Numbered from the stretch's first letter, positions 25,583-36,751 are shown. The stretch is 64,000 bases of DNA from Cryptomeria japonica (GCF_030272615.1 NC_081405.1:568665095-568729094); one strand, 5' to 3'. The notes: a model not told the origin generated them from the sequence alone. Numbers and translations are program-made.

Positions 25583-25846
25583 GTTTGGGGGGGGGGGGTG
25601 AATCAATATGACGTCAAACTTTTACTTTTTTATCTTAATAACAAAAACACATTACTTAATCCCAAGACATATTCATTTCATATAAACATTCGCATGGAAT
25701 TTAACTACCATGTAACACAAGTAGAATACAAGATATATATGTGGAAACACTTATGGGAGAAAACCATAGTAAAATAGCTTCCTTATGTATAGAAAAATTC
25801 TTTTAAAAATTCATAGTTATCAATGCACTAGAGGTACCAACCCCTC
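25583..25846. repeat. Copia-LTR-like segment, copy of 38405-38660
   Basis: It begins with a G12 run followed by tgaatcaatatgacgtcaaa and then AT-rich sequence with tgtggaaacacttatgggag. The segment matches 38405-38660 closely and ends in actagaggtaccaacccctc. It is part of a local tandem array that was split by the 25847-38130 insertion. Confidence 0.7.
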
Positions 25847-25970
25847 TGTTGGTGTTGGAAATAAGCCACACCTGGACCGATGATGGACTGGTCCAAGAGG
25901 GGCCAGTAGATCAGTGGTAGAGCACTCTAGAAACATATGGAAGGTCCTAGGTTTGAGTCCTAGCTGGTCC
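25847..25970 (+). repeat. Left terminal repeat of the composite insertion
   Basis: It is 124 bases long and aligns without gaps to 37996-38119 with 11 differences, mostly transitions. It starts TGTTGGTGTTGGAAATAAG. The last 11 bases seen in the right copy (atgtctcaaca) are missing here, so the left copy is incomplete or the internal junction was rearranged. Confidence 0.65.
25900..25970 (+). other. tRNA-like sequence, copy 1
   Basis: The 71 bases have tRNA spacing. A 7-bp acceptor stem pairs (GGGCCAG with CTGGTCC, one G-U). The internal promoter A box is degraded (tagatcagtgg), and the B box is ggtttgagtcc. A 5-bp T stem is perfect (CTAGG/CCTAG). An 18-base anticodon arm is present but its stem no longer pairs. 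It is therefore tRNA-derived, not a working tRNA. Confidence 0.6.
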
Positions 25971-26036
25971 TAGTTTGGTTGATTGCAGGCTTTTATTTAC
26001 TAGTTCTAGATCTTGGCACCCCCTGTGTGTGGTGAA

Positions 26037-26837
26037 TCATTCCCAGTCAACAACTATGGTAGAATAAATTGTGGTGGAGTTTAGAGCCACTATGGGTTTG
26101 GATGCAGAGAGGGAGAGCATCCTCTGGCCCATGAATGTGGTGTGAGTTGTGAAGGGTGGAGCGTACACATTGCAATTTACCACATTGCTACTCGTCATAT
26201 GGAATGAAACTGAGAAGGTGATGGTAAAGGTGGTGACATAAGCAATATTAGAGGTGACAGACATGGTGATTATCTACAGGAAGAGGACAAGATAGATTCT
26301 CTCCAAATAATAAGGGTTGTATGCTTCCAAATGGATCTCCATCGCAAATTGCATCCCCATGAGAATTAAGTTGAAGTGTGGGTTGGAGCCACCAGCCATG
26401 CCTCTACCATCGGGCAAGACATTGGTAGTGGAGTGCTACATTCTTCCAATATCGGTGGTCATGAGAACATAGAAACACTGCTTCCCAATGGGTAGACTAT
26501 GTTTGTAGAGATAGGGCATGAAGACTGACATGTTGGCCATGTCCCACCCGACCACACCTTTGGCTGCTCTATTTATGATTAGAATTTTTTCGTTGGGGAG
26601 AATGAGAATGTTGGACATGGTTCTTGGCCTAGGCATGTCTTCCATGCTCCACGAAGGATTGGCATCCATGATGACCATTCTTCTGCAGTTGCACAGGGCG
26701 GCCATGAAATTACCAGCTTTGGCGATGGCATAGCCATTGTCGGGACAACCACCGCAGATGAGGATTTCACCTTGGTGGCATTTGATGTTATAATTTACAT
26801 TTGAAATCCACATTGATGACCGAGCTAGCCGTATCAT
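26037..26837 (-). pseudogene. Glyoxal/galactose oxidase-like (GLOX) gene fragment, decayed
   Basis: The frame from 26837 to 26436 encodes the central part of a plant glyoxal oxidase: ILICGGCPDNGYAI, WSMEDMPRPRTM, then GWDMA. It continues past a stop as VLPDGRGMAGGSNPHF. A second block (26264-26037) carries the C-terminal region with APPFTTHTTFMGQRML. These extracellular copper-radical enzymes oxidise aldehydes to give hydrogen peroxide. The N-terminal half and the very C-terminus are missing and there are in-frame stops, so this is a fragment. It lies head-to-head with the ELP1 fragment. Confidence 0.8.
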
Positions 26838-27057
26838 TTTTTTTTATTGGTTTGGGCACTTTGAGTTTGAGGATTAGAACATTTGGTCATGGCATCAAAA
26901 CTTTGACTAATGTATTGTCTTCGACTTTGATCAATATACAGACTAACCTCAAGTTCATAACTAAGGCGTAAGCGATATTTATATTGGAAGCAATGTATAA
27001 TGTATCCGACTATTGTTTCGAGTTCAAAATTATTTAATTGAAGAGTGGTCTAGCATT

Positions 27058-27553
27058 CAAAATTGGAGTTTCAACAATTATCACTGGTATCTGAAGTAAG
27101 AGTGGAGGTACATGGGCAAGAACAAGTTGAAGTTCATTTGGGATCCTGAAAGACCCATGCAATTTATTTATTGGACTTCCTATGGGTCAGTCCACCATTT
27201 ACATCTCTACTGGAACAATGTTGTCTGTGATGACTCTACAACGTTGGTGATTGATGGCATGAACTTGCTTGTTACACCTCTATCTTTGTCTATTGTGCCT
27301 CCTTCCATGTCTCTTTTCTAGCTCAACTTTCAGTCTGATGTTTAGAGTGTTACTTTAACTTCTAGAGGCTCTGAGGCTCATTTAGTTGTGGGACTCTTAG
27401 ATGGAAATTTGAGTATTGTGAAATTTCCAGAAATAAGTATTTGGCATGAATTGGAAGATGTTATATACAATACTACAATTATTGATAAGAACAATCTTCA
27501 AATAGAGTTTGGCAACCTTATACATATGACATGAATAGATTCTGATGTTATTC
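27058..27553 (+). pseudogene. ELP1: ELP1 (Elongator subunit 1) fragment, part 1
   Basis: Translation gives NYHWYLK, then KFIWDPERP, ALVIDG-like TLVIDGMN, LLVTPLSLSIVPPSM and SIWHELEDV. These match the N-terminal beta-propeller region of ELP1/IKI3, the scaffold of the Elongator tRNA-modification complex. At least three in-frame stops occur (after WYLK, after MSLF and after LIHMT). It is cut at 27553 by element E and resumes at 36205. Only a small part of the ~1,300-residue protein is present. Confidence 0.8.
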
Positions 27554-28347
27554 TGTTGGCAAATGCACACTCCAATGAGACATTGTAGGTGATTGAAGGT
27601 TTAATCATTGATGGCAACCTTACAATCCTATGACACCGGCAAGGCATTCCACCGGCACTAGCAAGATCAGACTCTACACCGACACTCAGACCACTGACAC
27701 TGGAAGTGAAAGGAAGCATACCGACATAGAGGCTGATAGGATTTTTGTTGTAATATATTTTTTTTATTATTGTAAAATCATTCTAAGCCGACTTGGTAAC
27801 ATTGTAAAATGACTCATATATATAAGAGATCATTGTAGAAAATTTTGGAAAGAATGAAGGAAGGTAATAAGGTAGACCTATTATGTGAATTATAGGTTAA
27901 GGGTTTATGTACAAAGTAGAGCAGAAACCAGTACTGGATCTGGCATTATAGATGCTATTTTGAAGCATTACAAGACACTGGATTTATATAATCCATTTTG
28001 TAAGTCAGTGAGACTTCCTATTTTGTATTTGAGTAGTGAGCTCTAGGCACTTGGCCTTCCTGCATGTGCAGGCCCCTATTGTAGCAGTAATATTCTCTTA
28101 TTGGCCAATAAGTGAATATTGTGGGTCACAAATCCCACCGAGGTTTTTCCCACACCGGGTTTCCTCGTTAAACCTTTGTGTTATGGTGTGTTTTTCATGT
28201 GGTTGTTGTTATCTCTATTTATTGCATTACTTTCTATTTACCAGTATACAATATTAATATGTTCTGCATGTTTTAAGTTAAGAAATTGCTCATACCGGTC
28301 AGATACTGATTCACCCCCCCCTCTCAGTATCTGTGGGAATCCTAACA
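27554..28347 (+). repeat. 5' LTR of element E (794 bp)
   Basis: It runs TGTTGGCAAATGC...GAATCCTAACA and is nearly identical in layout to 35409-36204. A TATATATAAG box lies at 27817-27826. The 3' portion carries gaggtttttcccac and gggtttcc near 28138-28165 and ends with 'gattcacccccccc' followed by tctcagtatctg. Confidence 0.92.
27817..27826 (+). promoter_or_regulatory. TATA box in the 5' LTR of element E
   Basis: The sequence TATATATAAG lies within gactcatatatataagagat. The same sequence occurs in the 3' LTR near 35672. It would position transcription of the element about 500 bases before the LTR end. Confidence 0.55.
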
Positions 28348-28349
28348 AT

Positions 28350-28362
28350 TGTATCAGAGCTT
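28350..28362 (+). other. Primer-binding site of element E (initiator Met type)
   Basis: TTGTATCAGAGCT starts 3 bases after the LTR end. It differs by one base from the common plant copia site TGGTATCAGAGC. Confidence 0.75.
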
Positions 28363-28417
28363 GGTCCTCTATTTTCAGAAGCCTAACAGCTTGAGGAAGA
28401 TCTTGACACCGGTAGAG

Positions 28418-29545
28418 ATGGAAAACTTGATGAAGCAACTTGAAGCAGCTCTCTCAGACTATGATGGAGAAAAACTGAAAAATATCAAACTTGAAGATGA
28501 TCTAAAAGTAGCTTAGGATATTATTCAAGCACTTCAAGAAAATCTGACTATTACAAGAAACAAGAGAAGAGAACTTTGTGAAAAGATGCAATTTGAGAAT
28601 GATGAAAAGGAAACTCTTAATGATATGATAAACAAGATGAAGCAAGAGAACATGACAACAAAGAATGAGATGTAGGATATGACTATGAGATTTTGTAAGG
28701 AAATTGAAGATAGAAAGAAAAATGAAGAAGATTTGACTAGAAGACTAAGTGATGCTACAAATGAAAACACAAGACTTAGCTATGAAAATGGTTTGTTGAA
28801 GACAGATCTGATGCATACACATAATGACTCCAATGAACTGATGAGGCAGAAAGAGATCTTAGAAAGAGAACTAGATATTGCAAATCAGCACAAATAAAAA
28901 TTCAAGAAAAGCTCAGAAGAACTTGGTGACTTGTTGAAGAATCAGAAACCTAAAGGTGACACTTGTGGAATTGACTTTGAAGTAGGAGAAAGCTCTGGTA
29001 CTACAAACACACAAGATCATCGCAAACCGGTAAGACAACCTACTGCTTACAAATTTAATGGCAAATGCTATAACTGTAATAAGTATGGTCATAGAGAAAA
29101 TCAATGTAGATCTAGAAGTAATTAGAATACAAATGTACCCATCGGTCAATGTTCAAAATGCAACAAAATTGGTCATAACTCTGAAAATTGCAGAATGAAT
29201 GTGAGATGTTATGTTTGTGGAATATTTGGACACTTATCTAATCAATGTAGAACACAAACTGACATAGGTTATGGGAAGGCTATTTAGAAAAATAATGTGA
29301 CTTGTTATGCATGTAACAAGATTGGACATATTGCAAAATTCTACAAAAGTAAGGCATCGCTAGCAGACAACAAAGGTTCTAGTTTGAAAGAAAAAGAAAA
29401 AGTTGAAGAGGTTAAGCAGGAATTCTCAAAACAATGGATTAGAAAGTCAGACCTAAATGGTGGTGGGAATACTCCTCCACCGGTAGAACCAAGCAACACT
29501 CCACCGACATAACAGAGTAGCACTCCACCGGCAGGAGACTCTTAA
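28418..29545 (+). pseudogene. Gag-like ORF of element E with coiled coil and zinc knuckles
   Basis: The frame starts at the ATG at 28418 (MENLMKQLEAAL) and stops at 29543-29545. It is interrupted by point stops near 28514, 28673, 28895, 29123 and 29285. The first ~160 residues are Glu/Lys/Asn-rich with heptad-like leucines, consistent with a long coiled coil. C-x2-C-x4-H-x4-C knuckles follow: CYNCNKYGHRENQC, CSKCNKIGHNSENC and CYVCGIFGHLSNQC. A fourth reads CYACNKIGHIAKFY and has lost its last Cys. A Pro/Thr tail closes it. It probably binds RNA. A standard copia capsid domain is not evident. Confidence 0.75.
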
Positions 29546-29859
29546 TCTAATTGAAGAAAATTTCTTTGAGGGTTTGGTAATCAAATGTGAAATATGCTAT
29601 TATTCCCTCGGTTGATGGTGAGAAGTAGAAATTACTTCTATACTGGCAAATAAAGTGAAGTGGCTACTTAACCGACATGCATTAAATGTGGTAGTTGGAA
29701 AATTAACATTATAAATTAGTGATTTTGGCTCCATTTTACTTCACCGAGCATTCAAACATTCGAAGAGTTTGAAATTTCCAGAGCTAAGGCATTTCGAGCA
29801 AAGAGGCAAAGTATTTCAGCAATCGATCCTTCCAAAGGCAGCAAAAGGTATTTATAATC

Positions 29860-31928
29860 ATGGCATCCTCCTCTGTACCTGAATTCATAGCAAACCCTAC
29901 TATAGTGGAAGTAATCAAATGCCCTAGGCCTATATTTTAGCTAGTTCCCAAGATAGCTAAAAAGGATGATAATGTTGGTGCATTTTCCCAAATCCCCAAA
30001 GGAGTAGTTTTTGCAGAAGACCCTAGAATATACATCTATTTCCACATAGAAGAATTAGGTGATGAGGAAATTAAAAATATGTACAAGATTGTCATATGTG
30101 ATAATTCCAGTAATGTGAAACCTGAACACAAAATTATTGAAACCCTAGGATTCACTGAAATCCTCAACATTCCAGATTTCCCTAAGGAAGCTATTAGGAT
30201 AGTATTGAGCAGGGTACATGGTGCATTCTTTTGGCTAGATTTGGTTCATAAAATTACCAAGGAAGCTCTGAAAGTAGTAACAAGGTTACCTTTCACTGGT
30301 AATAGACTAGACAAGACAAAGAAGTTCTCAAATGACTTGGTAATGAACCTAATAGGTGCAACATCCGAGAAAAGGTCTTTAAGGGTGAATGATATAACTA
30401 ACATAGATGTAAGATTCATTAGCATGATTATAGGTTACAAAACAACTCATGCAAATAGACTTAACTCAGTTTCCAGCTTATGCATAAAAAGTGCTCATGA
30501 TATGGTTAAAGATAATGTAAAAATTGATGTATGTGAATGGTTAAAGGATGAACTTATTGATAATCTAGGAAAGATCAAGAAGGATAAGAAAGGGACATTT
30601 AGATTTGGCAATTTACTTGTATGCTTACTACTACATATAACAAAACTAGTGCCCGGTATAGGTAACAAGAACCTTGGATTTGACATACTGGTAGGGAAAC
30701 AATTATCTGACTTATTGAACAATATGAGTGAAAACAAAGAGAAGAATATCAATGCGTATTTTCAAGCATTGAAGGCCTAGATGAAAACCAGAGTTAGACT
30801 GTCACAGGAAATTGTAAGTAAATACAAGGATGAGATATGTTTTGTCATCAAGAAGGATGAGATCTGGATGGAAGCAGTTATCCCAAGAATAATTTGGGTT
30901 ACTAAAATGGGTTATGAGACCGATGATCACATCATTGAAACATATGCAAAAGCCCTTCTGGAAGCACCCAAGGAACCTAAGGAAGAAGTATTTGGCAGTG
31001 CAAAAACCATTAAAAATCAAATTCAATCCAAAAACAGAGTGAAGAAAGTAGACTCAACTATGAGGAGAGGTTCAAGATAGGCTAAGGCTATCAAAGAAGA
31101 TGTACTGAAACAAATCGGTATCACTGAAGATGAGTTGGAAGCACTACAGCCTAAAACTCACCTTTCACTGGTAGCAACTTCTTCAGAGATAGATATGCCA
31201 GCAACATTCAAAAGAGTTGTAAGGAAAATGGAACCTTCACCGGTATCCACACCTTCACCTAGAAGAACCTGACAAAAACAACAGGCAGTGAGGCCTCCAG
31301 TCAAGAAGACAACCCCCAAGAAGAAAAAGTTGACACCCAAGAAAAGGACTGAACAAAATATTGCTCCGATTGATAGACTATTGGATGAAATAACAAAGGA
31401 AGGAAAGATCAAAAACATCAACAAATTGTATGATTCACTATCAGTTGATGATAAAGAAAAGGTTGAAAACAGTGTAATCTTACACTTGGATATCTACAAG
31501 AAATTCTTGATACAAGTTGTAGATGAATTACCAACTGAACTATTCAAGAGACTAGAAGCAAGAAGGCAAGCTGTTGTAGAGCTTGACAAGAAAATAAAAA
31601 TTGAAAAATTACTTGTTGTCTACCTAGTTAACTCACCGAAGGAGATAGATGATCTAATTGCAGAGGCTAACCGATCAGTATTCTCTACTGCACATCGACA
31701 TATTACACTAATGGTTGGAAGAGTAAATGAGGTTGCAAAGGAAACTACAAATGGATGGGATATATTCCTTGTTGAGAAGGAAACATAGGAAGAGTATAGA
31801 AACCCTAAACCAATCAAGGTATATCAGAAAGACAAGGATAAGGGGAAAGGAAAGGTTGGTGGACCTCCAAGCATCAAAATAAGAGATAATTTATCCCCAC
31901 CACCTCTAGTTACTCCACTGGTAGCAAC
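29860..31928 (+). pseudogene. ORF2 of element E, first part, unknown function
   Basis: The frame starts at 29860 (MASSSVPEFIANP) and stays in one frame to 31928, where an LTR interrupts it. Stops lie near 29938, 30778, 31078 and 31270. Residues ~75-310 form a globular block with VTRLPFTG, IGYKTTHANRLNS and FGNLLVCLLLHI. The next ~150 residues are Lys/Glu-rich, then comes a very basic stretch (TTPKKKKLTPKKRTE) that could be a nuclear signal. Then comes a helical block (IYKKFLIQVVDELPTELFKR). I recognise no enzyme. The globular block resembles, by spacing of hydrophobic residues, the ORF inside the element A LTRs. Confidence 0.7.
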
Positions 31929-33085
31929 TGTAGATGTCTAAAAATGGTCAACACTTATGGAGTCATACTTTAACATTTGTGCATTGCCTTATTTTAGGGT
32001 TTTTGCATTGCATTAACATTTCTTCTATGTTGTGCACTTGGTCTTTATCATTTGCGAGCATCGAGTCCTTCTTCTGCATTCTGCATTTTTCTTGCTTTCG
32101 AATTAGGTCTTGTCGATAGAAATCTTCAGTCATGATTTTGGTCATTTTGAGATCGATTTGTCATCAATCCTTGTCCTTTTCAATCATGTCAATTTGGATC
32201 GATTAGTTATTGTTCCTCGTCAATTGGCACCTATCAATTTGATCTCCTTGTCAATCTTGGTCAATTTGTCATTGATTTTTGTCACCCAATCTCAATCATT
32301 TATCAACATTGGTCCTTTGTCAATTAGAATCATGATTGAACCTACATCAATTATCTTTTGTGAAGACCTAATTGTCATCCTTGCATTTCTAATTCATCTT
32401 CTAGGGTTTTATGATTTATTCATTTAATCTTGTTTGTCATTTTCCCTCTAGGTTAAATAATTTATTTATTTATCCTAAGTCTTCTTGTCACAATTAAATA
32501 TTTATTTAATTGGCTAATTAATTCCCCCTCTTTTTGTGAATTAATTAATGAATGAAATTTTTTTAATTAATTCACCTAATTTTCTAATTTCTCCTAATTT
32601 CTATTTCTATTTCAAATTTTTGTCATACATCTTGATTAGCAATTTGTCATAATTTGTCATAACACCTTGCATAGAAATTGTCATACACTTGTCATAATTT
32701 TGCCATTCTTGATTTGAATTTCCTTTCAAATCTCTTCATGCTAATCTTTTCCTCTCTCCAATTTGTCTATAAATTGGATGAGTTCCTTTGTCAATCAAAT
32801 AAATCACATTTTCGAGTAACCTTATGCTACAAATTTCATCAACAACTTGCTTTCCACTTGCAAATGCACTTTGTAGGTGAGAACAACATCAAATTGGAAG
32901 GTGAAAGAAGAACAATGGAGCCACATGAAGGAGATAGCTGCATTTGGTTTTCTTTGATTTCATTTTGAATATCTCGTCTTCATGTTTTCATTGATTAGAT
33001 TAGGATTATTTTCATTGTAGTTTTAGGGTTTGTGATTGTCCTAATTGTTATTTGCTTTGATGCATCCTCAATTTCCTAGTCTACA
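31929..33085 (+). mobile_element. Gypsy-type LTR inserted in ORF2 of element E
   Basis: It starts TGTAGATGTCTAAAAATGG and ends GTCTACA, and matches the LTR of element D (61389-62878) throughout, including acaatggagccacatgaagg near the end and a tctataaattgg TATA region near 32766. It is 1,157 bp, shorter than D's 1,490 bp. There is no clear target duplication: gcaac lies on the left and ttttt on the right. It is followed by ~70 bp of unrelated sequence (33086-33154) before ORF2 sequence resumes, so the junction was rearranged. Confidence 0.8.
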
Positions 33086-33154
33086 TTTTTGCATATGTCA
33101 TTGTTATTGTCTGGGGCATTTTCATTATTGTTCTTTGAAAAAATTCTTAGAATC

Positions 33155-34015
33155 ACATTGTTGGAAGAGTAAATGAGGTTGTAGAGGAAACTGTAAATGG
33201 ATGGGATATATTCCTTGTTGAGAAGGAAAAACAGGAAGAGTATAGAAACCCTAAAGCAATCAAGGTATATCAAAAAGACAAGGATAAGGGGAAAGGAAAG
33301 GTTGGTGGACCTCCAAGTATCAAAATAAGAGATAATTTATCCCCACCACCTCTGGTTACTCCACCAGTAGCAACAACTAAAGATCAACTGAAGAAAAAGT
33401 TGACACCCAAGAAAAGGACTAAACAAAATATTGCTTCTATTGACAAACTATTGGATGAAATAACAGAGGAAGGAAAGCTCAAAACATCAACAAATTGTAT
33501 GATTCACTATCAGTTGATGATAAAGAAAAGGTTGAAAATAGTGTAATCTTACACTTGGATATCTACAAGAAATTCTTGATACAAGTTGTAGATGAATTAC
33601 CAACTGAACTATTCAAGAGACTAGAAGCAAGAAGGCAAGCTATTGTAGAGCTTGACAAGAAAATAAAAATTGAAAAATTACTTGTTGTCTACCTAGTTAA
33701 CTCACCAAAGGAGATAGATGATCTAATTGCAGAGGCTAACCAGTTAGTATTCTCTACTGCACACCGGCATATTACACTAATGGTTGGAAGAGTAAATGAG
33801 GTTGCAGAGGAAACTACAAATGGATGGGATATATTCCTTATTGAGAAGGAAAAATGGGAAGAGTATAGAAACCCTAAACCAATCAAGGTATATCAGAAAG
33901 ACAAGGATAAGGGGAAAGGAAAGGTTGGTGGACCTCCAAGCATCAAAATAAGAGATAATTTATCCCCATTGCCTCTGGTTACTCCACTGGTAGTCACAAC
34001 TGAAGATCAACTGAC
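33155..34015 (+). repeat. Partial duplications within ORF2 of element E
   Basis: 33155-33391 repeats the ORF2 segment at 31711-31928 plus the sequence beyond it (from gttggaagagtaaatgagg to gatcaactgaag). 33392-34015 repeats 31325-31928 from aaaaagttgacacccaag onward. The unit of about 0.65 kb is therefore present in two to three overlapping copies around the inserted LTR, probably from unequal exchange. Confidence 0.75.
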
Positions 34016-35197
34016 TGATGAGAGTATGGATGTATCACAAGAGGATACAAATCCTAATTCTGAGGTACTATACATAGTTGATGTTGATACTCAGAAAGTC
34101 AACATTATGATAGACAAGGACACAATCGGTAAGACAAATATGGCTAGTGAGCCACCGGTAACTGATAACACTGATAACACCGAAGGAAAAGAGGCAAATG
34201 ATAACACAGGGAAACAAGCAGAGACTCAAACAGAAGCACAAATAGAGAAACAAGTAGAGAAACAGGTTAATGTAGAATCAGTGCCACCAGCAATAGGTGA
34301 ACAAGACAAACAATTGCTTAAGGAAATGGAAACACAAACTGACCTACCAGAGATCATTACAAGCAAGGATAGTGCTCCCACCAGCGAAATTCAGAATGTT
34401 GGTTCCTCCTCTGCAAGATTTAAATCAACAAATGTAACTGAAGTTCTTTTAGATTCTATAAAGAAAATAACAGATTGTAGTTCATAGGCATATAAAGCTA
34501 TAGATGACACAATTCCAATTTTGAAGATGATAGCTCCAAAATGTAATGTAGATAATAAGGATTCTTTGAGTCAACTTGACACTTTGTCTAAGTATATTAC
34601 TGACAACACAATGATAGTTGAACAAATAAAGGAAGATGCATTCAAAGAGAGGTTAGAAAAACAAAAACAAAAATTCTTTGAGGATCAAATAAAGAAGTGT
34701 ACAAGGCAATTTGACACACTTCTACTAGAACTGTGCAACACACTTAAGGAGTTCAAAACTTTGTACAGAGATACTTGCAAGACAAATTTTTTGATAGTTG
34801 ACATAGACAGGAAAATGAGCAACATATAGGAGGAAATTCATAAGCTAGTTGACAATTTTATTAATTTATCTAATTCATTATCAATTTTTGAGAAAAAGAT
34901 AATAGGTTTTGAGGAAGAGTTACTTAAGCTAGAAAGAGAAAAGGAAAGAATAAAAAGTAAGGCACAGGATCTTAAATGGAGATTAAGTCCAAAATTGGAC
35001 TACCTAGCATGTTTAAGGAAATAAATATCTCAGGCATTAGTACAGGGACATAAAATACCGCAGAGCAAATGCAGCACCTCACCGATACAGTTCAAAGAAT
35101 AGAGGCAGCAATAAAAGATAGTAAAAAGTTCCTTGAAAGCCTAAATTTTATTTTGGTGGATCTTTTTCAAATTGTAACCACCCGGTTGCAAGGTTGA
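33988..35197 (+). pseudogene. ORF2 of element E, C-terminal part
   Basis: After the duplications, the frame continues with a Thr/Asp/Gln-rich acidic region (DNTDNTEGKEANDN, then repeated KQAETQTEAQ-like runs). Next comes a helical region with coiled-coil character (LEKQKQKFFEDQIKK; EEELLKLEREKERIK). Stops lie near 34485, 34827 and 35022. A frameshift allows continuation to the TGA at 35195-35197. The full ORF2 before decay would have been near 1,090 codons. No enzyme motif is visible. Confidence 0.65.
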
Positions 35198-35390
35198 GAT
35201 AGGAAACCACACTCTATTGACACTTTGACAACCTTTGTCATTGATGCCAAAGGGGGAGTAGTGGAATGAGAAAATAAATTAGCAAAAGACTCATCTGCTT
35301 AGGGGGAGTTCACACACTTTTGGTATACACATTTTTGGACTTCAATTTTTGGACTACACCCTTTTGAATTTTCTCATGAGTGTTACCATC

Positions 35391-35408
35391 AATGCCAAAG
35401 GGGGAGAT
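35391..35408 (+). other. Polypurine tract of element E
   Basis: The sequence tgccaaagggggagat directly abuts the 3' LTR. Similar runs occur upstream at about 35247 (ccaaagggggagtag) and 35296 (agggggagttc). Element C has the same arrangement. Confidence 0.75.
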
Positions 35409-36204
35409 TGTTGGCAAATGCACACTCCGATGAGACATTGTAGGTGATTGAAGGTTTTGTCATTGATGGCAACCTTACAATCCTATGACACTGGCAAGGC
35501 ATTCCATCAACACTAGCAAGATTAGACCCTACACTGGCACTCAGACCACTAGCACCGACAGTGAAAGGAAGCATATCAGCACAGAGGCCAAGAAGAATTT
35601 TATTGTAATATATTTTGTTTATTATTGTAAAATCATTATAAGCCGACTTGGTAACATAGTAAAATGACTCATATATATAAGAGATCATTGTAGAACATTT
35701 TGGAAAGAATGAAGGAAGGTAATAAGGCAGACCTATTATGTGAATTATAGGTTAAGGGTTTATGTAAGAAGCAGAGCAGAAACCGGTACTGGATCTGGTA
35801 TTATAGATTCTATTTTGAAGCAGTACAAGACACTGGATTTATATAATCCATTTTGTAAGTCAGTGAGACTTCCTATTTTGTATTTGAGTAGTGAGCTCTA
35901 GGCACTTGGCCTTCCTGCATGTGTAGGCCCCTATTGTAGCAGTAATATTCTCTTATTGGCCAGTAAGTGAATATTGTGGGTCACAAATCCCACCAAGGTT
36001 TTTCCCACATGAGGTTTCCTCATTAAACCTTTGTGTTATGGTGTGTTTTTCATGTGATTGCTGTTATCTCTGTTTATTGCATTACTTTTTTTGTTTACCA
36101 GTATACAATATTAATATGTTCTGCATGTTTTAAGTTAAGAAATTGCTCATACTGACCAGATACTGATTCACCCCTCCCTCTCAGTATCTGTGGGAATCCT
36201 AACA
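35409..36204 (+). repeat. 3' LTR of element E (796 bp)
   Basis: A direct repeat of 27554-28347 with ends TGTTGGC and CCTAACA. It is followed by tattg and then ELP1 coding sequence. Confidence 0.92.
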
Positions 36205-36370
36205 TATTGTAGGTGTATTGTATTCTAACCATGATCAGGTGGAGGATGCAAGGTTCAAGTATATATCATCAAGTGGTTGGGTTATCAAATCATATTTGCA
36301 TTCAGTTATGCAGAGTCCAATAGTAGGCATTGTTGTAGATCATTGAAGAAATCATTCTAAAGGAGTGAGG
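36205..36370 (+). pseudogene. ELP1: ELP1 fragment, part 2
   Basis: This continues the ELP1 frame after element E: ARFKYISSSGWVIKSYL, then SPIVGIVVDH followed by a stop. Together with part 1 it shows that element E landed inside ELP1-derived coding sequence. Sequence from 36371 to 36610 is still weakly coding-like but carries many stops and cannot be assigned. Confidence 0.65.
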
Positions 36371-36612
36371 ATCAAGAGGGAGTTCTGTATTCAGAAAAAT
36401 GGAGACACAACTTGCTGCCATGAGATTGAGTTGGTGGCACATAACTGAAGACATCTCTCAAAAAGGAAGAACCTATTTAGTTTGTCATTGTGATTAGTTT
36501 CTTCATAGAGGAGGAATTAACAGGGACTTTGACAAACTATTAGAGGAAACCTTGGACAAGGAGGTCAAAAGGTTGGAGCTTCAGAGGGAGTCACATCATT
36601 ATGAAGGTTTGT

Positions 36613-36751
36613 GTTAATGCATTCTTCTCTGTGAGGGAGAAGTTTGAGGTGCAAGCCCTTGTTAATGCATTCTTCTCTTTGAGAGAGAAGTTTAATGTTT
36701 AAACTCTTGCTAATGCATTTCTCCTTGAGAAATATTTAAGGTGAAAGCCTT
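36613..36751. repeat. 48-bp tandem repeat, about three copies
   Basis: Units start at 36613, 36661 and 36709, exactly 48 bases apart, each beginning gttaatgcattcttctct or close to it. The third unit is partial. Confidence 0.85.

Larger units (their letters stand above)
27554..36204 (+). mobile_element. Element E: LTR retrotransposon without pol (non-autonomous)
   Basis: It has LTRs at 27554-28347 and 35409-36204, a Met-type primer site at 28350, a polypurine tract at 35391-35408, and flanks tattc/tattg as a near-perfect 5-bp duplication. The 7 kb interior holds a gag-like ORF with zinc knuckles and a long second ORF. I find no protease, integrase, RT or RNase H motif. Its LTR layout, primer site and polypurine tract resemble those of copia element C, a plausible enzyme donor. 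A gypsy-type LTR has inserted inside ORF2, and part of ORF2 is duplicated. Confidence 0.85.
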
